In this document: in pieces, positions 54,602 through 64,000 of the stretch
How the letters are laid out: the number at the start of each line of letters is the position of its first letter
How positions within the stretch are numbered: position 1 is the stretch's first letter
From: Molanna angustata
Lineage: Eukaryota; Arthropoda; Insecta; Trichoptera; Molannidae
Direction: 5' to 3'
DNA: 64,000 bases
NCBI GenBank assembly: GCA_963576475.1
Contig: OY754981.1
Coordinates: 25,319,411 to 25,383,410, forward strand
Made by a program: the position numbers and the translations under genes
Notes under the pieces: generated by a model
What the model saw: only the letters and a program-made list of their open reading frames with translations
Told to the model about the DNA's origin: nothing
Database searches by the model: none

Positions 54602-56460
54602 ACACACTCAGGTCGAGGGCTCCGAGCCAGTCCACAAATGCAGGCGTCAGCTCACAAATATCCGTCTTTGGGCCCTCATATGCACGGACGCTGCATTCCT
54701 CCAATATATGTTGCATTGTTTGAGAGGGATGGCTGCAATCGCATTGAGCGGATGGAACAATGCCCCACTGCCATGAGGTAGTTACAGCGTCTGCAGTGTA
54801 CATTGATTTCTGCATAAGAGCCCTTAAGGATGAAAGTAAGGGTCTGAAATTGAGTACTGTTATAGTGCGAAATTTGATGTACCCAGACGATAATGTTCTG
54901 TTAGCAGAAAGTATGGAAGATCTACAGTATCTTGTAAGTATGGTATATGAAGGATGCATAGAGAACGGACTGAGGATGACTGCCAGCAAATCAAAGGTTA
55001 TGGTGTTTGAGAAGAGTGAAAGCAGAACAGCGTGCCAAATAAAAGTAGAGAACGAATGCCTCGAGCAAGTTGACGAATGTCTATGGGAATATAGACATTC
55101 AATAGTCAATGGGAAGCGTTTAAATGGAATGGACGGATTGATGAGGAGATCAAAAGAAGAGTTACGGCAGGAAACAGAGCGAATGGAGCACTGAAACCAG
55201 TAATGAATGACCGCAACATATCTAAGGATGCTAAAGTTGCCATTCATAATGCTATCTTAGTGCCAACCTTGACCTATGCAAGTGAAACCTGGACATGGCA
55301 GAAGTCGCACGAAAGTAGAATAAATGCAGTAAAAATGAGATCGCTAAGAAGAATCTGTAATAAAACGATGTATGACAGGCTTAGAAATGAGGACATAAGG
55401 AAAGAATGAAGGATAAAGAAAGATGTTATTAATAGAATGAAAGTGAACACATTGAGATGGTTTGGCCACATGGGGAGAATGAAACATTGCGGACAGGAAT
55501 GGAATGAGGTCTGGGCCGCCCAAGGAAGGGATGGCACGTCCATGTGAACGGTATTTTGAAAGATGGAAATGTTAGAAGCGTGAACAACAGACGAACATGT
55601 ATAAGACGATATATGAATGTTGTCGAGGCGATGAATGTATGTCAAGTTAGAAGTGGCGTTCGAATCTCTCTGCCTACCCCGTGAGGGCATGTATGTAGTT
55701 ACAGCGTCCATGTCCAGTGCGGATCCTATTTAGAGAGGTCCACAGCCTTCTTGGCAGGTAGAAACCTGGAGGTACCGTAACCATTAACATCCAGGTAAGA
55801 GTTTTCAGTCATTGCTCCAAGTCTCATTCAGGCTGAAACCCTCTCCAACGAGGTCACGTCCGAGTTTTGCTGCTGGATTCCTCGAGGAAAGTCTTTGCTA
55901 ACCCTCAGACGGGGCGTCATTGTGGATTGGTTAAGTGCTATTCTCACTAATTCTCTTCCACAGATTGAACAGGGAGAATCTTTTCCTTGTGTCTGGGGGA
56001 GGTATATGCGCCGCAAGCACGGGAAGCCACTTTAATGGAGTAGACTGTATGGTGCCGCTTATGGTCCTCAGTTGAGTGTCTACCAATTTTGTATGTGCAC
56101 TATTGAGCCACACAGGAGCACAATACTCTGCAACCGAATATACGAGGGCAAGTGTCGAAGTTCTAAGGACTGTTGCACTAGCCCCCCAAGTTGTTCCCGC
56201 CAGTTTGTGGATGTTATTTCTGTATTTTAGTTTAGCAGCTGTTTTTTAAATGTTCTGTCTAGTGTGACTTCTAAGTATACTGGTTGGTGATTTGTGGGTG
56301 AGTTTACTTCCGCAAAAGTTTACATTTAGTTTATGGTTTGCATCTCAGTTACTAAGGGGAAAACAACTAACTTCTGTTTTATTTGAATTTGGTTTAAGCC
56401 TCCATTTATGAAAGAAGCTTTGTAAATTTTGAAGATCTTCGAGTTGAACTTCGCATTCTA
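54602..56460 (-). pseudogene. Jockey-like polymerase fragment, interrupted
   Basis: From the right: LQSFFHKWRLKPNSNKTEVS, SPTSILRSHTRQ, LVYSVAEYCAPVWLNSAHTK, PLKWLPVLAAHIPPPDTRK; then, left of an insertion, GHGRCNYLM, CDCSHPSQTMQHILEECSVR, and the end FVDWLGALDLSV with a stop at 54602. The order matches the C-terminal half of jockey-type polymerases. Several frameshifts and stops. The element at 54792-55694 splits it at the GHGRCNYL motif. Confidence 0.75.
54792..55694 (+). pseudogene. 5'-truncated non-LTR retrotransposon inserted in the jockey-like copy
   Basis: The plus strand carries polymerase remnants: YPDDNVLLAESMEDLQYLV (the YADD box with Pro for Ala), NGLRMTASKSKVMVFEKSE, LVPTLTYASETWTWQKSHES, RSLRRICNKTMYDRLRNEDI and NTLRWFGHMGRMKH. 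The 3' end is CCTACCCCGTGAGGGCATGT. GTAGTTACAGCGTC is repeated exactly at 54778-54791 and 55695-55708, the target duplication. Several stops; not functional. Confidence 0.8.
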
Positions 56461-56499
56461 AAATATCGTTTTTGTGTAGCTATTTTTGTATCAAACTAT

Positions 56500-56955
56500 T
56501 GAGTGAGATATTGTGTAGTGTTTTACTGCCTTATAAATTGTATGAAACGAAGTCATCATCAAATTAAATTTTTATCAAAATTGTTAAAAAAACTGCAACA
56601 ATGTTAATATTTTATAGCAAATTAAATTATCTAGTTGGGGTGTTTCAGCAATGAAGGCATTAATATGAGTTTCAGCTTATTACGATATTTTTAAAAACTT
56701 ATAGTCAGTTAATCACAAATTTATCATAAAAAAATGTTTTTCTTAATAAATAATGATCTCTGGAATTTTTTTGAAAAAATAAATTTGTGATATTGTATTT
56801 TTCTTAAGTTGGCGAAACCATAAAAATATAGACCCTGCATACAAATCTTGCGTATCATGGCGTGATAATTTGTCGAATGTTAAGAGAAATAAATTCTCTT
56901 GAACAAATTGACAGTTATATTTTATTCTTTGTAGTGCTTTTTTTATAGATTTATT
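56500..56955 (-). repeat. Dispersed repeat shared with 13700-14075
   Basis: The reverse complement shares ACACCCCAACTAGATAATTT and TTTTTTTATGATAAATTTGT with the earlier copy. No coding content. Confidence 0.5.
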
Positions 56956-57019
56956 TTGTTGCACAGAAAATAGTTCCACTAGCTGTTAAAATAGCATTTT
57001 TACTCTCCATACTATGGAA

Positions 57020-58025
57020 TAGTGATGTGATGATTTCACAATTTATAAGCATACTTTTTTCACATAAATTTCTCAATGAGTATCATGTATCGTTGTGTTT
57101 GTATGTATGGCATACGCTGTACAGATTATCCTTTTTGTGTCCTCTCTACAGCCTAAACTATAAGTCCAATCAACTTCATATTAACGTATGTACAAACTGC
57201 TCAGACCTAGAGCTGATTAGTTTTCCATTGACAACTTTTAATTTCTTCTCTGAATTCATTTAAATTTTTTTGTGTCCTCTCTGCAGCCCAAACTATAAGT
57301 CCGATTGGCTTCAGTTTTCTATAGATATCCGTTTATTTCTTCTCTGTGATTTCATCTGTCAAAATTTTCAAAATGCTCAGGTCTGGAAAATTGAGGTATT
57401 TTTATACTATTTGAAATATTGATCCAACTGTCGATTTGTTCAGGAGAACTTTGTTCTCTTAACATATCGACAATGTATCAAGCCAGAATACGCGAGAATT
57501 GTATGGAGACGTCTACTTTTTTCACGGCTTTTCCAACTTTGAAGTCAAAAAACACCAACTTAGAGGCTTCGCAGCATATATGTTCCATACACGGATTTAC
57601 TCAGAATTCGGAGTAGAACATTTCGTGTGTCTGTGTGTCCGTCCCCCCCTTATAACTTTTGATCCGCTCAATTTACAGAGCCTAAAATTTCAGAATATAT
57701 AAAAAGTTACAGGCCTACAAAACTTTTATACTCGGAATTTTTGTTTCAGTCAGGGGTTATCAACTTTTGAATTTTTATTTTATTTTTCCATATATCTCAG
57801 AAACCATAAACATATTCGCATATTCTGGGTAGGAAAAAGGATCTTCCTCCATACTATCCTATCTTGACATACATACCTACATATGTTGTATAGAAAACAA
57901 AATATCTGAAAATATTCAATAATTTGTATCTATGGGTTTATAGTTTGGTACATATTCTTCAACTATACATACTATCGCTATCGACAGTTGGATCTCATGT
58001 GTTACATGCAACTAGTAATATAAAA
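57020..58025 (+). repeat. Dispersed repeat region, relatives at 45660-46505
   Basis: An internal direct repeat: TTTTTGTGTCCTCTCTACAG plus CC..AAACTATAAGTCC at 57130-57170 recurs at 57267-57305. Words shared with 45660-46505 include AAAACTTTTATACT..GAATTTTTG and CGACAGTTGGATCTCATGTG. No gene recognised. Confidence 0.5.
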
Positions 58026-58640
58026 ATACACATCAAATATGCATTCAAGGGTTGTCAAAATTTAAAGAAAAAAAATCTATGGTCTGCCATATCCATGTGA
58101 AATAAATTTCACATTTGTATATGTATGTATATTACAGAAGTAAAATAGCTTCTGTATGGGAAAATTGAGTGATCAATTTCATATCATACGTGTCTCTATA
58201 GGTAAGTGTATTTTTTACTCAACACTTCTATCTTCCTCAAGGGGTAGGCAGTGAGAACTGAACACCACATTCTTCTATTTTGACACATACATCGCATCAT
58301 CAACATTGATACACTGTCTCATCATACATGAGAATCTTGCTAGTAATGCAATTTTACTTGAAATTTCTCAACAGGTATCACGTAGAAACTGCAATTTATG
58401 AGTTTTGTGACAATGTTTTTGTATGTATGGTGTATCGTGAAAACTTTTGACCTCTTGGAATCTTATATTCGTTTAAGAATCTAATAGAAATGTACTTCAT
58501 AAAAATGCATTTAGAGAATGGTGCGGAGTTTATAATTAAGAGTAGATACAATTTAAAACAAGATTTATTTTATAATTTTTTTTACTGTGATAAACTACAG
58601 AAATAGTCTTTTCAATTACAATATTTGAGGATAACATATT

Positions 58641-61212
58641 TTAAATTGTTGCCATCATTGCATTCACAATCTGTAAATAAAAAAAGATACAATTACTATA
58701 ATATAAATAAATTCTAACCGGTGGCCTTAATCTCGAAATCCTACTTTGAAAATGGATAGTGCATTAATTAGACAAGTAATTATTTTTCACCATTGATGAT
58801 TGACATTGACTTGTAAATGAGTGATAATGTACCGCAGAGCACAATTTTGTCTTTTTGCTTCGCTGGTATATGTGCAAATAGCCCCCCTTCTCAGCAAAAT
58901 GGCTTAAGGTGGCAACTTAAATAAATGTAATAATGATTATCATTCTAAACTAATATTTTAGAAAAATATAATGGCAAGGTCACACTTACAATCTTCTTGA
59001 GAATTTCATCTTTAGAGTATCCTTTACATTGTATTGGAACCATCGCATCTTTTCTGTAATAAAAGAAAATCCCCAAATTAAGATGTGAAATGACAAAAAC
59101 ATAAATTTCCTAAAAATTACATATATTCAGTTAAAATATACAGCCAGTAGTATTATCATTACTTTCAAACGGTAATTATTATCATCACTATAATTATTGT
59201 GTTTAAAGGTTTTCCCTTTGATTTTTTTTTTAAATTTATGATTACACCTATGTAGTTATAAGTCTGAGATATAGCAAAGTTTTTGATTAATCATTCTTTA
59301 ATGGCTGGTTTTGAGATATTTTCTTTCTATTGTATAATTATGTAAAAGGTAAATATGGTACCTGGGAGTGGTTGCGTTTACCAGTGGGCATCCCCTTTCT
59401 ATTAACAAATCACCAAGTTTGATTGTAATCAGGTGGATGGTATGAGCACAAAAAGTAACAATCAATAAGAAGGGAAATATCGAAAAGCAGCCATTAAATT
59501 TTTTTTTTGACGTTATTTCTTAGACTAGTAGATAGATTTGATATCCAATAATCCCCTCGTTTTAAATTTTGAAATGTGGAATAAAAACCCAAAAAAAGTA
59601 CAATATTACAAAATCTATATTTTTCACCTTGTATTGTAACATCAAATTTCAAAGGATAGTGGTGAAAGTTGCCACTTGGAGCTGGGCAGTGTAGTTCTGA
59701 AAAGAAAAAGAAATAATTAAAATAATGCTACATTCAATCAATTGACATTTTTGTGACATATCAAAAATCAGTATAAAATATACAGCCATACAATTGTATC
59801 ATTTAAATCAAACGGTAATTAATATCATCATTGTATTGATTACTTTTTAAAAGTTAAAAAAAATCTCTTTTTTTAGACACTAAATTTCACTGTACCAAAT
59901 TAACTTTGAAACTCCATTTTACTAGGGTTGGTTGGAAGAGATTGCTTTATGGCAATAAACCCAAACTTGTATGTATAAAAAAAATATTTTGTCTTCTTTG
60001 GTTTCAATCAGTTTTGGGGATTGGTTGGCAGCAATGCATCTCTTTCTGTTCCGCTCGGTCTTAATAGACTCTCTTCAACTCTTGTGTAAGAGGTACTTCA
60101 TGTCCTCACACACTTGTAGATACTCCCCTGCAGGGATGCATTTTGATAGTGTTGATCCCTAAACCATTCACTCCAAGACAATGTGTAGGAGATCTTTATG
60201 TCATAACTGTATGTCATTTATCTTATTATCCTTTTTAATACAACATAATATTGTTGAAAGAAATTTCCTAATGGCAATAAGTCACCAGTGTGCAATATAT
60301 TTGTTTATATTATGTACAAAAATATAAATATATTCTTTAACTACATACATACATTTTTTAGTCTAAATGACACAAACTTTCACTTTTCTAGCAATAGATA
60401 GAAAGTGGTTGATAGCAAGAGGATAGTAGGTGTAGTTTTTCATCAATAATATTACCTGTATTTTCATGGCTCAACCGTTGGTTCATTCGAGGTGAAGATT
60501 CTGTCCAATCCAAGCTTCCTGAAGCACTTAATTCTGTAACCAAAGAGTTATCATGTTAAGACTAAAATTTAATAGTAATCATTTGATAAAATATATTGCG
60601 AAATATCAGCGCGCTGTGGGTATGAGATGTTTGTCTTCAGCACTAAGTCGGAAACAATATCCATTTATCATCATGTAAATATTAGAGCAAAGTTATTTGA
60701 AATTTTAAACTAATTACTGTCACAGTTGAATTTAACAAATTTTACTACTGTTGTAACTAAATTATTATAATTTATATTACAAGCATTGAAAAGCCTCTTT
60801 TCAAAAGCATAAAAATGTTTTACTTACATATCATTGTGATCTCCTGCCATCATGTGATCCCGAAATCAATTCCTAGTCCTATAATTAAAAAAGAAATTGT
60901 GGTAAGTTTACGGAAGAAAAGTGTTCTCGATAAAAAAAATTATGGAAAATGGGATTTTCAGATTTGGGTTCTCACCATCATATATACTGACGGGAAAAGA
61001 AGACTTAAATATTTAAATGTGATATCATCATTGTAGAATTTGTTTATAGATTTTTCTCGTAGAGAAAGTCATGAATAATTCACAATTAAAATAAATACAA
61101 GCACAATATGGTAGGCAAAAGTAGATTATGTGAATCCAGTTAAAAATGTTACTTACATTGGTTTACTTGATGAACCTCTCTTAAAATTTATTGTTCAACG
61201 CATCACACACAC
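58641..61212 (-). CDS. Putative small multi-exon gene, about 84 aa, function unknown
   Basis: Minus-strand exons: a 5' non-coding exon 61212-61157, then 60878-60828 (ATG at 60853), 60526-60456, 59696-59628, 59048-58990 and 58670-58641 (stop). Junction phases agree (26+71+69+59+30 = 255 coding bases). Pieces read MMAGDHND, SGSLDWTESSPRMNQRLSHE, LHCPAPSGNFHHYPLKFDV, MVPIQCKGYSKDEILKKI and VNAMMATI. Exons 60526 and 59048 need the second AG of closely spaced acceptors (ACAGAATTAAG and ACAGAAAAG); using the first AG breaks frame. No domain recognised; slightly acidic, with no signal peptide or membrane segment. Splice-site quality and frame agreement across five junctions argue for a real gene, but exon boundaries or extra exons could be wrong, and a longer protein is possible. 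Confidence 0.45.
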
Positions 61213-61649
61213 CTGTAAAATAAAAATTCTATTAGAAACTTATAATTTACTCACAACAGACACCGAAGAAAAGATATACATATATTTTGGATCAATCATG
61301 ATTAAATAGAATATTTCAAGCATCCAAAATAAGAAATATAATAACTAGTTTTTTTTGAACCACAAAGTAATATGCAAATATTTTCTTTTAAATACATTAT
61401 AAGTCTTTATTTTTGCATTAATATAATTTTACAAAAGAATATATAGGTTCTGGTGGCCCTTGACTTCCTAAATGTGCTATTTTGAGAATTTCTTAAAATT
61501 TTGATTTGTTAATCTTAACAGTAGAAATATAAATATTTCACTAGTAAATTATCAGTGACCAAACGAAGCCAATGTTAATAGAAAAAAACCTAGAACTCAT
61601 AATTTGGATGTTCAAGAAAATTACGGAAAAATTAAACATTCTTCAGGTT

Positions 61650-62215
61650 GCGAACCTGTCAAATACATACATATCACGCCATGTCCCTTACGGGGTAAGC
61701 AGGGAGAATAGAGCGCCATACTTCTCTATTATTGCACACATTCCTGGCTTCCTTTACATCCCATGCTCGTCGTCATACAAGCTTCTTATGTTTCCTTCTT
61801 TCAAAATATCATTCAGATGGTCGTGCCACCCTTGCTAATCACTCTATCTCTCTTACACCCATGTATATATTTTGGTCAGTTTTCATAATTTATTCTTTCA
61901 ATATGTCCAAACCACCTCAAGGCATTCACTTTCATTTTACTTATATCCTTCTTTATCTTGCATTCTCTCCTTATGTCCTCATTTCATAGGTGATTTTATT
62001 TTAATGTGTCTTTTGCCTCGTCGTTTCACTAGCATACGTCAAAGTGGGCACTCAATTGCATTATGTACGGCAATTTTGGCTTCCTTTGTGATGCTTGAAT
62101 CGGACATTACTGGTCTGAGTTCTCCGTTTATTATATCACCTGCCATAACTTTTCTTTCTATATCTCTATCAGGTCTTCCAGTCGACTACCTTGGAAGAAT
62201 GTTATGACAGCATGG
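61650..62215 (-). pseudogene. Non-LTR retrotransposon 3' part
   Basis: The minus strand reads GELRPVMSDSSITKEAKIAV, HNAIECPL, then decayed, and LRWFGHIERIN, the same ending as the element at 54792-55694 (ALKPVMNDRNISKDAKVAIH). The 3' UTR contains CCCCGTAAGGGACATGGCGT and ends with ATGTATGTATTTG, a typical short-repeat tail. Several stops. Confidence 0.7.
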
Positions 62216-62394
62216 TAAGCAACAATCAAGAGACGAGTGTTATTATTAACCCTTTTGATGCAATATCTCTTAAACTTATAAGTATCATGTTGTGTATACG
62301 TGCCGTACCAATAAACCAATTCACATCAAGGACCACCTGTATATTTATTATTGTATTATATATATATTATTTTTGACTGAGATATAACAGTTTT

Positions 62395-62970
62395 TTTTGT
62401 TTGTAATAATCATCAAGACAATAACCTTGAATATGAGAATGCACACTTTTAAAAATAACAGTATGTAACATCATATAGATGTATTTAAAATAAAATGGAA
62501 AGAAATATTATAAAGACGGTAATTTTTTGTGAGAAAGAGCCCTATGTATGAAATAATTTTTGGCTGTGTAAAAAATATTTAGTTATTTATTTCAGGGGTA
62601 AAATATAATGAATCCTTTTGAATTTACAAGATTCCACAGTATGCACAAAAAAGTCACAAATACGTTATAAATAATATGTACGGTTTTCAATTAAAAAATG
62701 ACGACGCATTAACAGTCTTATTCATAATATTTTCTTATGTGTTTGTGAAATTATATGATTTAATCACATTGTAAGTTTTTATAAACTTGAATATTCATAA
62801 TGAAATTTTAATAACAAAGACCTTGTTTATGTAGTTTGATCTGTCAACATTGCATGTGTTTTCGTTGATTTGACATTTATGGACGATTTGAAGAAAAAAT
62901 ACTATAATTTCTTAATTATAGTGTGCATGATTTTACCTTCATACTTTTTTTTTACATATATAAAAAATGA
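62395..62970. other. Non-coding, no feature recognised
   Basis: AT-rich sequence with no exon-like frame. Confidence 0.35.
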
Positions 62971-63132
62971 ATATGTCCTTGTAAAACAAGTACATATACA
63001 TCTTCCTACGTTCCCTAAAATAAGCAAATAAATGCTTGTGCTATAGGTGAACGAAATCGGTCGAGGCAGGATTCGAACTCGCGACCACTGGATTACAAAC
63101 CCAGCGCGCTAACCGCTCTGCCACCGACCCAT
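62970..63132 (-). mobile_element. SINE family B, copy 3, best preserved head
   Basis: The minus strand reads GGTCGGTGGCAGAGCGGTTA, then GCGCGCTGGGTTTGTAATCC and AGTGGTCGCGAGTTCGAATC. Both promoter boxes are intact and the anticodon loop carries TGT (Thr). The acceptor stem has one mispair and the sequence continues into the SINE body (GATTTCGTTCACC, TTTAGGGAACGTAGG, AAGGACATATTCATTT), so it is a SINE and not a tRNA gene. Confidence 0.8.
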
Positions 63133-63210
63133 CTTAAAAACTTCAGTTATTTTAAAAACCACGCCAAAGTTGTCAAATAGTTTTGATTTTAAGACATGAA
63201 ACACTAGGTA

Positions 63211-64000
63211 CAGTAGTGTGCAAATTAATGTGAACATGACTAAATTAAAGCATTTTTTGTGTTTGGATAACTGTGACATGATGGCTATTTTAATTGTCAA
63301 TGTGTCTGTCAGTTGTGTAGAGTATTAACTGTCGTTTGGTGTGAGTTGTATGTGGTTAAAGACATTTTGAAGGTTTTTTTAAGCTATCGCTAGCTGCAGT
63401 CTGTTTTGATATGCAACAAGATTTGGAGGCCAATGAGGTCAAAATTCATGACTCCACAGTAAGTAAAAGACTCATTGAATCTGGAAGAAAGGCTATAGGA
63501 CCACAAAAGAAACAGTTGTTGACAACAGATATGATGGAAGAGATATATTTGGGCTAAAAAGTACGCTGATTGGACAGAAAACCAATGGATGTTTTTGTTT
63601 TTTGATGAAATTCATTTTTTAGTCCAAGGACAACGCTCAAGTTATGTGAGAAAGAGTGCAAATGAAAAAGTGACATCTGCTCACATAGAACAAACGGTGA
63701 AACATCCACAAAGGTTATGTTTTGGGGCTGCTTTTCTTTTTCAGGATCGTTAGTACCTGTTGTTGGAAATTAAATGTAGAACAAAACAAAAATTAAATGT
63801 AGAATTGGAAAACATAGATTCTAGTGACGGAGCGTGGTTTCAACAAGATTCAGCATCTTCTCACAAATCCAAAGACGAAATACTTTGAATCAGTATAAAT
63901 GTATTGGATTGATCAGGAAATTCACCTGACCTAATCCCAATCGAAAATTTATGGTCAATTTTTAAACAAAGGGTACGAAAATGGACTGCACAACGAAAAG
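63211..64000 (+). pseudogene. Tc1-type transposon, 5' part, runs off the window
   Basis: Starts CAGTAGTGTGCAAATTAATG after a TA (63209-63210), a typical Tc1-like terminal repeat. From about 63412 the plus strand carries transposase pieces: HDSTVSKRLIESGRKAIG, FVFFDEIHFLVQGQRSSYVR (first Asp), DGAWFQQDSASSHKSK (second Asp) and WSGNSPDLIPIENLWSIFK (Glu). Frames shift and stops occur, for example near 63555 and 63745, so it is dead. The 3' end is beyond 64000. Confidence 0.85.

Noticed and set aside
54600..55247. 215-aa minus-strand protein as one gene
   Set aside because: Only the last ~55 residues are jockey polymerase; the rest is the antisense of the inserted plus-strand element.
63055..63130. 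tRNA-Thr gene on the minus strand
   Set aside because: Promoter boxes and the anticodon stem are good, but the acceptor stem has a mispair and the sequence runs into a SINE body shared with two other loci.

Overview
This is nuclear DNA of an insect, most likely a moth or butterfly. It is AT-rich, with spliced genes, phase-matched GT..AG introns, long non-coding stretches and a heavy, mixed load of transposons. The Lepidoptera call is an inference from the Y-box protein, the repeat style and the tRNA-derived SINEs. Nothing bacterial or viral was seen.

Host genes. (1) 2130-6690, minus: a four-exon HAD phosphatase of the GS1/pseudouridine-5'-phosphatase type, 226 aa. (2) 7837-8529, plus: an intronless Y-box (cold-shock domain plus RG-rich tail) RNA-binding protein, head to head with the first gene. 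(3) 26579-42907, plus: a 19-exon gene whose exons join in one frame to 1,026 aa of mostly coiled coil, best read as asterless/CEP152 (centriole duplication). (4) 42993-44156, minus: an intronless glycine-cleavage T-protein (aminomethyltransferase) reading frame, tail to tail with asterless and 85 bp away. (5) 58641-61212, minus: a probable small multi-exon gene of about 84 aa that I do not recognise. These genes do not form a pathway; they are ordinary insect neighbours.

Mobile DNA fills much of the rest. From left to right: MITE-like hairpins in all three introns of the GS1 gene; a 2.2-kb IS630/Tc1/mariner element with wide D-E spacing, 43-bp terminal repeats and a single in-frame stop (15504-17708); a 5.4-kb foldback element (18396-23768) carrying two later insertions whose empty sites can be rebuilt; a GC-rich 1.16-kb insertion with a near-perfect palindrome (24854-26013); a THAP-domain, P-element-like remnant with ~65-bp inverted repeats inside an asterless intron (35610-38143); a decayed Helitron helicase (48705-50990); a 1.3-kb hAT element with a perfect 8-bp target duplication (51603-52936); a jockey-like fragment split by a second non-LTR element with a 14-bp duplication (54602-56460); and the start of a Tc1 element that runs off the window (63211-64000). 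Two tRNA-derived SINE families recur across the window.

The most unusual signal is a hairpin family with at least three copies (2624-2962, 20083-20564, 44974-45644) and a partial fourth (31988-32170). The copies share a 5' end and a GTTTGTCAA-type A-rich tail, and at least two are flanked by 12-13-bp direct repeats, as expected of retroposition. In the third copy the hairpin core has become six tandem 94-bp units, each itself a hairpin.
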